Source: Camarhynchus parvulus
Taxonomy: Eukaryota; Chordata; Aves; Passeriformes; Thraupidae
Reading direction: 5' to 3'
Assembly: GCF_901933205.1 (NCBI RefSeq)
Contig: NC_044574.1
Span: 2,792,501-2,856,500, forward strand
DNA: 64,000 bases
The notes beneath the pieces are model-generated. The model was not told the DNA's origin. It did not search any database and saw only the letters and a program-made list of their open reading frames with translations. A program made the position numbers and the translations under genes. Numbering within the stretch: the stretch's first letter is position 1; each line of letters starts with the position of its first letter. This document shows positions 1 to 64,000 of this stretch, piece after piece.

Positions 1-344
1 TTCTGGAGTTTTAACGTGAGTTGCACCCTGAGCTTATTTTTTGAAGAGTAGCAGGGCTTGGCTTGAAGGTGAGTGGCCAAGTCATGGGATTGCAGCAGCT
101 CTTACAGGTTAGGATTTGGAAGTAGAGATCTGGGAAGGAAGCAAAACCCTCATCTGAATAACTGTAACTCCGTGTTACATCTCTGTAGTTTTCCACAGCT
201 TGGACTCTGGAAAAGTTTTGGTCTTCAGTGGGTTTTTCCATGCTGCTACTGCTGTGCTCATTCGAATTAAAGCTATTCATGTGCTTCATTTTGGTAGCAG
301 CTCAGGCTTTTGGGGGATTTTTTTGACAACTTAAGGAGAAGGAT

Positions 345-463
345 GCCAGGCTGGAAGTGTTTAAGTCAAGATTGGGTGGGGTTTGGAGCAGCCTGGTAAA
401 GTGGAAGGTGACCTCAATGGTCTTTAAGATCCCTTCCATCCCAAACTGTTCTGTTATTCTCTG
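345..463 (+). repeat. CR1 LINE 3' tail fragment
   Basis: It contains the typical avian CR1 3' text: ggctggaagtgttt, a short middle with gagcagcctgg, then gatcccttccatcccaaac and a terminal ctgttattctctg resembling the CR1 microsatellite-like end. It is 5'-truncated like most bird CR1 copies. Confidence 0.85.
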
Positions 464-1124
464 CACAAAAAGTACCTGTGGGACAAATAATGCCACAGAG
501 AGGCTGCCTTGGCTGCAAGGAGTGGGCTTTTGAGCTTGATTTTGTTTTGTTTTGTAGCTGATACCCAAAATGCTCTGTAGTTACTCTAAGAAAATGTTAT
601 TGTTGGCACTTGGAAGTTTGAAGTGGGAATTTCCCGGGTTCCCCCATCCTGGGTGTTCAGTGACATTTATTAGTCCCTAAACAGCAGTTTTCTTTCCCAA
701 GAGCTGTGTTGCTTTCTCCTCAGATTTATGGAGGCAGCGTGGTGAGTTGACAGGACATTAATGTGCTCATCTTGGAGTCACTGCCTGCAATCCCTTGGAA
801 GTGCCTGGCTGTTATTGTTGACTCCTTAACGAGGACAAGGAGGGTTTCCAAACGGGGTGACTCATGAAATCGTAGCCTCAATCTATCAAACAACGATGCA
901 TTGGATTAAATGATTACTTCAAGGATTAGGAGTTGGATTTTTGGGGAGGTTGAGAGGGAGGGAGAGAAGGGAAGAGTAAAAATACATCAGAGTTACAAAA
1001 ACCAGGCCAAAAAAAGCTGCAAGACACAATCCCCTAGTGATCAGATAATGCCAATCCAAGCGTGCTTGGTTCACGCTTCCAAAATGGGAGATGTTGTAAA
1101 AACTGAATCTCTGCTTTTCTCTAG

Positions 1125-1197
1125 AGATCATCCCCTGCCAAGAGAGTGATGCTTCACCTCCTCCTGAGCCTCCTGCTCGGCTCCTGCTGCCTGTCAG
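1125..1197 (+). other. Candidate alternative exon with signal-peptide-like frame
   Basis: A pyrimidine tract ending ttttctctag at 1124 and a GT at 1198 (gtacct) bound 73 bp. From ATG at 1149 it reads MLHLLLSLLLGSCCLS and ends in phase 1, which joins window exon 1 correctly (G plus CT gives Ala, then ESEGAGC). The frame also stays open through the 54 bp between the two. The peptide looks like a cleavable signal or membrane segment, unexpected for a protein with a cytosolic N-terminus. It could be chance, and only transcript data would settle it. Confidence 0.2.
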
Positions 1198-1251
1198 GTA
1201 CCTCTGATAGTAACACTCCTCTGATGTGGGTTTTTTTCTCCTTCTTTCCAG

Positions 1252-57811
<56,560 letters not shown>

Positions 57812-60800
57812 GGGTGCCCAGCCTGCAGAGCAGCAGAGACAGCCCTGGGGGCCAGCCAAGGCCTGGGACCATCCCTGCAGCTTCCTTTCACCACTTTCTT
57901 CGTGCTCTGACCTTGGCAATGCACTCCTGTCACAGCTCCACGGGGCCTGTGCCAGACCAGGGGAGCCTTGGGCTGAGAGGACACTGCTCTCTGGAGCTGT
58001 GAGGCCAAGGAGCTTTATGGAAAATGCTTATTTCCACACCCCCAAGCACACCAACCCCAAAGATCAGCCTGGCTGCGTGGCTGGAGCATCCAGAGTTGGC
58101 CTGTGTTCCCTTGTTTGAGGGTGGGGGAGGATTTTTTAATGCACCACATCCTTTCCTTCCCCAACACTAAGAACAGCCCCTTGTTTTATAGAATGACAGC
58201 CCTGGCCTGGCCTTTGAAATTCCGATTCCCTGTGCACCCAGTGTTCCCAAATTGGTGTTCTGGGTGGGATGGCCTCGTGCTAAACCACTGATGGCAGCAG
58301 AGATGGTGACTGTTTTGTCACATTCATGGGTTTGGAAACAGTTGCAATGTGTACTGCTACAACCCACAGTTTTGGATGAATTTTTAATCCCAGCAAATGA
58401 GCTGGGAACCATTCAGAGGCTGGGCTGAAATGGCCCTGTGGATGAAACCCCTGCTGGGTTTGAGCTGTTTGGGCATTAGTTTGGATCTTTCTCCCATTTC
58501 TCCTGGGTAATCAAACACAGAATTGTAGGGTTTTGCACAACTGCAGCATTTTTTGCTTGCACCCAGAGGGCAGTTGTGTGGAGGTTGCATATACATATGT
58601 ACAGTAGTGCCTATGTGTACATATATACATATGGAGTTGTGTATATATTTTGCATAGATATACAAATAGGCCTGGTTCTTTCCAAATTCACAAGTGTTTT
58701 GTGCAGTCAGTGTTACCCACCATGTCCTGACCATATACTTGTTCTCTCTGCTTCAGTGCTGCTTCTTCTCATTTTGAGAGATGGTCACTTTTATTCCTTT
58801 GGAAGCTGCTCAGTTATTGGTTCTGTTCATGTGTTGCTTTCTTCAAGGTGTTTTCTTTGCTTTCTCCTTCCTGTGGCTTGAGACCTTCAATCATTCTGTC
58901 TCGAGGCTCCACCATGTGAATTTTTCATTTAATTTTGATGTACAGAATGCAATGAAAGTTTTCCTCTTTTCACCTAATCAATACTTGTTGGTCATTTCAT
59001 TGTTTCTGTTGTGTAGCTGATTTCCAGTTCCCTCCCCCTGCCCCTCCCAGATGTTCTATTATATTTCTGGATGAATCTTAACTTCTGCTATCTTTTATAT
59101 TTCAGTTTATTTAATTTTGCTTGTACTATGGTCAGTTTTCTTATTTGGAGTACTGTGAAACAAGCTGCCCTTTTAGTTCAGTGCTTGGCACATCACAGGT
59201 CACAGCTAAAAATGTTCAGAAAATTGTGGACCTCGGTGATGAACTTTCAAAAGATTAGAAATGAGGGAAGAAGAGTAATGTAAAATATGAATTTATCAGC
59301 ACAGAGAAGTGTTTCTCACCAGTTGCTTGCCCAGTAAATGATGCAGAGTTTTTTCCTCCTACCCCATCATGGTGAGGGAGACCACCCCAGCCATGAGGGA
59401 GGAAGGCTTTGGGTGCAAAGCTCCTGTGCTGATGCTAAGCCAGGCTCAAGCCACTGCAGATTTGGTGTATTTGCACTAAAGATCAGAAGGTATTTAATCT
59501 TTGTGGAGCTGCCCACGGCTCTCAAACACGTGTGCAGAACTAATTTTTGCATTTTCTTACGAAACCCTTTGTATTGAGACTGCAGGAGAGCAGTGAGAGT
59601 TCCTGTATCCATGATTTTATATCCCTGGGGGAATTATAGGGGAAACCCCTCAGCTTAGCAAGCAAAACAGTGTCACAGACAGCAAAAACACAACCTTCAT
59701 GTGGCACCAGGCTGATGTGAGAAGTCTCAGGGTCAGGGTGACCACCCCAGTGCATCAAGGGAATTTGGCTTTCAGCAGCCTCAGGGGCAGCTCCTGCACA
59801 TCTGACAAGAGCAGGTACAAACCCAAACGTGGTTTCTGACCATTTTCCCCAAGATTCCCTGGCTTTTGAGTCACTTCTGTGGCAGGATCACTCGGAGCTG
59901 TTAGCAAGGGCTGCGTGTAGCAACAGGGGCAGGCAGGATTTCAGAGGTGGCACAACTCTGTCTGATCTTCAGTGAACAGCAGAAGGGCAGGTGACAGGCA
60001 GCAGTTCAGGACCTGCTGGGAGCCAGGGAGTGCAGAGGGCTGCTGAGGCTGAAATAACATGTTTTTCCCACAGATGTCAAAAGATTGAAGCAAAGCTGCA
60101 ATCAGAGGTGTCATCCTGTGGCTGAGTAAAGCTGTAACACACACGTGACCTGTGGGTGAATTCCTGGTGTCTCCACAGGAAAAAGTCACCTTGGGGAGTG
60201 GTTTAAGGGATATTTTGGGTGCTGTGGCTGGAGGAAGGACAGGATGAGCCCAAGGGAATGTGGCTTTGGTCCTCTTTGAAGCTCTGGGTGGGATTTCCCA
60301 TAGTGGGGTGGACTGGCCTGCAGGTTTTATCAGATGAAATAATTTTGAGATGCACCCTCCATCCCCCACTTAGAAGAGCCAAAAATGTCCTCATTTTTAA
60401 AACCTTTTTGAAAGATCCATTTCAATAGTGTCAGATGTTGCAGAGAGAATTGAAAATCCAGGCGGCTGGGAGGGTTAAATATCAACCACAACTCTTGTTT
60501 GTATCTTTTCTTTTCCTTCAGACGTGTGACTTCAGTGTTTGTGTTTTCTTTGTAGCATCAGTAGGATTCTGTTCTGCAGGGTTTTTGTTCTTACAGAAGT
60601 CAGGGGCCAAAGAATCAACTGATGGGAAATCAGCACAGCTTGAGTGGGGGAGGGGGGAAAAAGCTGTGCTGGCTCGGACTGATTGAACATTTGAACCTAT
60701 GTCTCAATATTTGGGTGGAAGGGAGATGTGAGACTCAAGGCCTCTTGTCTCAGGAGGGTTTTTTATGATCCTGCAGAGGATTTATTTTATTTTTTCCATG

Positions 60801-61175
60801 CCTTTTCTCTTCTTGTTTGCTTCTGGTTTTGCTGACTTAAGTGCAGGCGTTTCCAGGAAGTAGCTGACTAGGGAAGGAGGGTTTGTTCAGAGTTGATTGA
60901 GCACTTTAATACTTCTGTGAAGGTTTAAGACAATTAGAATGTAAAAGAAGTTTTATTATAAGCTCTTTATATACGCACAATGCTCTGTGTAACTGTTGCC
61001 AAAGAACTGAATCTGAAAGGTGTCAAGAGCTGTTGGGAGAGTCTGTGGGCTTCACCTGGCATTGCAAGGTAGGGAAAAGCTTCTGAAATGAGTGGATTTT
61101 GGAAGTTGCCATTTGACAGCTGCCAAAACGATCAGAAACTGGAGATAGAATAAAATTCTACTCTCAAACTTGTAG
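57812..61175 (+). other. SLC4A11: Probable SLC4A11 3' UTR (extent uncertain)
   Basis: No open frame with family resemblance follows the stop. The first canonical AATAAA on the + strand that I find after the stop is at 61149-61154, followed by a T/G-rich stretch, so the UTR could reach about 61175. Non-canonical or shorter sites closer to the stop are possible. At 58585-58665 there is an alternating ATATACATATGTACA-like segment able to fold back on itself. The extent is inferred and needs transcript evidence. Confidence 0.45.
61149..61154 (+). promoter_or_regulatory. Candidate poly(A) signal AATAAA
   Basis: This is the first canonical AATAAA on the + strand that I found after the SLC4A11 stop, 3.3 kb downstream. 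T/G-rich sequence follows within 30-50 bp, as expected for a cleavage-stimulating region. Further AATAAA hexamers at 61460-61465 and 62949-62954 are alternatives. Confidence 0.4.
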
Positions 61176-62024
61176 TTTTTGATCCTTGCGTTGAATGTAG
61201 GAGCTAGAAGTGAGCTTGACAATTAAAATTGGATTTGTACCTGACTGGTTTTCTTGGTCTGAGACTTTATTTTGTTGCTTTTGAAGACGTGCTGTGTGTG
61301 GGATTTGATGTGTTTGTCCATGTAAATGAAGGGAAGTTGGTGAAAAGGTGGAACTTGCTGAACAAGCAGTGCAGCCCTTTTGGGATTGCTTAGGAAGCGG
61401 AGCTGACAACTGCACTGCAGCAACCCCAAACTCCCTGGCACCAGCATTTGAAGTTATTTAATAAATGTCAAGCTCCATTTGGATGTGCTGCAGAAGGATG
61501 GGGATGGAGTAAAGGGATTCAGCTGGTTTGGCTCAGAGCTGCTGCTGCGAAGGGGTCCAGGGTGAGCCCCAGCACTGTGGGACACAACAGGAGCTTCCTG
61601 ATGATCCAGGGAACTGGGGTGCTCTGCAAAGAAACAGGGGAGATGGCCACACTTCTGTACAGTTGTAGGTTCTTGCCCAAAATTCCACATCCCCAGCTGC
61701 ACCCAGAGACTGAAACTTCACAAACTTCTGCTCGTGATGTTTGGCTGCTTTAGGAGCCGCTGCTGCACTCTGCTCTGCGGACACTCCTGGGAGGAGCAGG
61801 AAGTTCCCCCAAGGTTGGATAGATTTGGAGGTGGGAGGGCAGGGGTTGGTTTGGGAGGGTTTTTGTGGAGTTCTCAGCAACAAGAAAGGGACCTGAGCTG
61901 TCACATCACCAAAAGCAGCTCCTGTGTGTCCCACAGGCATCTGCACCATTATTGTCCCACATTCATGTTACTCCTTCCCAACCTTTTTTTATTGTTTGTT
62001 GCATTCTGAATCTGCCCTTTGCAG

Positions 62025-62122
62025 GGTTTTTACCTGATTAGAACATCGATGGGCAGAGCCAGGGGTGACTCAAGCACCTCTGTTGTGTCTTTTCCCCCAA
62101 AACTCAGTGCAAGGTGTTTGCT
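62025..62122 (+). repeat. Direct repeat copy 1
   Basis: It shares with 63129-63226 the blocks gtttttacctg, cgatgggcaga, gcacctctgttgtgtct, ttccccca and aactcagtgcaag, with roughly ten differences over the length. The two copies lie 1.1 kb apart in the same orientation. Confidence 0.88.
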
Positions 62123-63128
62123 GTCATCTCCCGAGCCAGCCCTCTGCTTCCCCAGCCCATTCTAGAAGCTGCCTCTGGAATTTCCACTGGGGAAATGCTG
62201 AGGGGGAATTTTTCCTGGAGAACCTGAGCCTGTGTCTGGCAGTGGCTGCTCCTTTGCCAGAGAATCAGTGATGAGGATTCATAACAGTGCAGCAATTGCA
62301 CCTCCCCATCTCTTCAGAAATCTCCTTTATGGCCCCTGTTGCAGTTGGGATGTCCTCCTTTCATCTGCCAAGCTTCCCAAACAACCCAAATAGACATAAT
62401 GGGGTGGGGCTGGGTTGTTTTTTGTGCTGAGGGCTGTCAATCTTAGAAGGGAGTCATTTTCTCTAATTGTTTTCCTGTCTAATTAAGGCATTGAAGGACC
62501 AAACCCTGGCCATCCCACTCGTGGCTGCAGCTCTGCTTGCAAAGAGCAAACCATCAACGTTGTGGGCAGAGCAGAGGGGAGGGAGTTGTTGCAGTACAAG
62601 CTTTGGAATCACAAATTAGCACTTTCCTCTTTGGCTTTTGGGGGTTTTCCTCTCACACTTCCCTGGCTGTGTCTTTCTTTGCCTTGTACAAAACGCTGCA
62701 TGAGCTGGGATCACTTTGCTCTGCTCCGATGTCACATTAAATATTGAAGAGCCTGTCCTGGGGGAGCTGCTGCCTTCTGCTCCCCATCTGCCTCTCCTGC
62801 AAAGAGCTGCTCACTTGGAGACTCTGCTCTTCATCCAGGAGACAAATCCCTGCTGCTGCAGGAGCAGGGCCCCAAAATGAGCACACAGGAGGGTCACTCA
62901 GCCACAGAAGGGGAGCAAAATGCAAAGAAATGGGAAAAACAGCTTGAAAATAAAATCTCTCCCTCCTGATCTGAGTGGTGTTGGGACTTTTTAGCACATG
63001 GGGAGAAGCAGGAGCTCTGCAGCAGTGAGGTGTTTGTGATGTGATCAGGACCCTGCAGGAAATCCTCCTTATCAAATTCAGTGTGTGAGGGACTGGTTTC
63101 AGTGCTGATTTTGGGAGGGCTGGGAGCA

Positions 63129-63226
63129 GTTTTTACCTGCCTAGAACAACGATGGGCAGATCCAGGGGTGGCTCAGGCACCTCTGTTGTGTCTGTTCCCC
63201 CAGAACTCAGTGCAAGCAGTTTGCTC
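63129..63226 (+). repeat. Direct repeat copy 2
   Basis: It is the partner of 62025-62122. Both give a similar short peptide (APLLCLFPQNSVQ) in one forward frame, but flanks differ and there is no start or splice context that would make it a gene. Confidence 0.88.
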
Positions 63227-63537
63227 ATCTGCCCAGCAGCAGCACTTGGTGTCCTGGAGTGGTTGTTTGAGGTGAGTTTTCCATGGCTGGATGGCCTGGG
63301 TGGTTCTGCAGGGGTGGCAGGAGCAGAAGGTGCAGCCCTGGGTGCCCTGAGCATCCCCAGTGCTGGGGGGGAGCTCTTGGATGGGGGTGACAGAGCCCAG
63401 GCTGTGTCCTCTCCTGTCTGGAGCTGCTTCCCCTGGGAGCTCTGCTGGCACCTCCCAATGCTCAAATTTGGGTTCAACAGCACCTCCAGGGAGTGCTGGC
63501 CTGCTGGAGCAGGATTTTATGGCAATCACATCTTCAT

Positions 63538-63845
63538 GGAATCACAGAATGGTTTGGGTTGGAAAGGACCTTAAAGCTCATCCAGTTTCACCCCTTGCCA
63601 TGGGCAGGGACACCTCCCACTATCCCAGGGTGCTCCAAGCCCCATCCAACCTGGCCTTGGACACTTCCAGGGATCCAGAGGCAGCCACAGCTGCTCTGGG
63701 AATTCCATCCCAGCCCCTCCCCATCCTCCCAGGGAACAATTCCTAATATCCCATCCATCCCTGCCCTCTGGCAGTGGGAAACCATTCCCTGTGTCCTGTC
63801 CCTCCAGGCCCTTCACTGCAGAGCTCCCTCCCATCTCCACCACTT
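63538..63845 (-). repeat. CR1 LINE 3' fragment
   Basis: It starts ggaatcacagaatggtttgg and continues agggacacctcccactatcc, gccttggacacttccaggga, gaggcagccacagctgctct and gtcctgtccctccaggccct. It is reversed and among the better preserved copies. Confidence 0.94.
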
Positions 63846-64000
63846 CTGATACTAAAAACTAATTCTGATTCTGGGATTGAGTGGCCAAGTCTGGAAGCTG
63901 CAGCCCCTGGGAGGTGTTGGATGTGTCCCTTTGGAGCTGGGCCACGCTCTGAGGAGCCCTGCAGGTCCAAGGGGATCCCATGGGAGAAGGAATGATCCAG

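Larger units (their letters stand above)
1..1251. other. Intron upstream of window exon 1
   Basis: This is presumed SLC4A11 intron, because the exon encoding the segment before ESEGAGC is not recognisable here. It holds a + strand CR1 tail at 345-463 and, near its end, a candidate alternative exon at 1125-1197. Nothing else coding is supported. Confidence 0.6.
61176..64000. other. Downstream flank of SLC4A11
   Basis: I see no exon of a neighbouring gene. It contains the direct-repeat pair 62025-62122 and 63129-63226, two further AATAAA hexamers (61460, 62949), and a CR1 fragment at 63538-63845. In mammals ITPA lies tail to tail with SLC4A11, but no ITPA-like peptide is visible here on either strand. 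Confidence 0.65.

Noticed and set aside
57812..64000. Neighbouring ITPA gene expected tail to tail from mammalian synteny
   Set aside because: No ITPA-like peptide is seen on the reverse strand, so the gene is either beyond the window or arranged differently.

Overview
The window is vertebrate nuclear DNA, almost certainly from a bird and probably a songbird. Many truncated CR1-type LINE tails lie on both strands. There are long-terminal-repeat (LTR) elements whose sequence I recognise from passerine genomes, small exons separated by kilobase introns, and no bacterial or viral coding layout.

One gene runs through nearly the whole window on the + strand: SLC4A11 (also called BTR1 or NaBC1), a multi-pass membrane transporter of the SLC4 bicarbonate-transporter superfamily. 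I located 17 coding exons between 1252 and 57811. All have GT/AG borders and all phases join. Together they give a 775-residue open frame that ends at a TGA at 57809-57811. The 5' end of the gene (roughly the first 110-115 residues and the promoter) lies left of the window. Exons 1-6 (1252-26800) encode the cytosolic N-terminal domain and exons 7-17 (33876-57811) the membrane domain. Exon 11 carries an extracellular loop with three N-glycosylation sequons.

Region by region: 1-1251 is intron with a CR1 tail and a candidate alternative exon. 1299-33875 holds large introns with CR1 fragments, three LTR elements, a roughly 320-bp TATTA repeat array, a 26-bp x4 minisatellite, and a 420-bp TCCA array starting 41 bp after the exon 5 donor. 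33876-57811 is the exon-dense membrane-domain half, with a second member of the TATTA-bearing LTR family in intron 15 and an AT-rich hairpin-forming block in intron 16. 57812-64000 is the 3' UTR and downstream flank, with several poly(A) signals, a pair of similar 98-bp direct repeats 1.1 kb apart, and a CR1 tail. I see no second protein-coding gene, tRNA, rRNA or CRISPR array.

I did not find a clearly novel biological system. The most interesting points are: the TCCA array sitting in an open frame continuous with exon 5, so that intron retention would encode a long His/Pro/Ser/Ile repeat; a phase-compatible alternative exon that would give a signal-peptide-like N-terminus; LTR copies carrying expanded internal repeats; and two pairs of unexplained local direct repeats.
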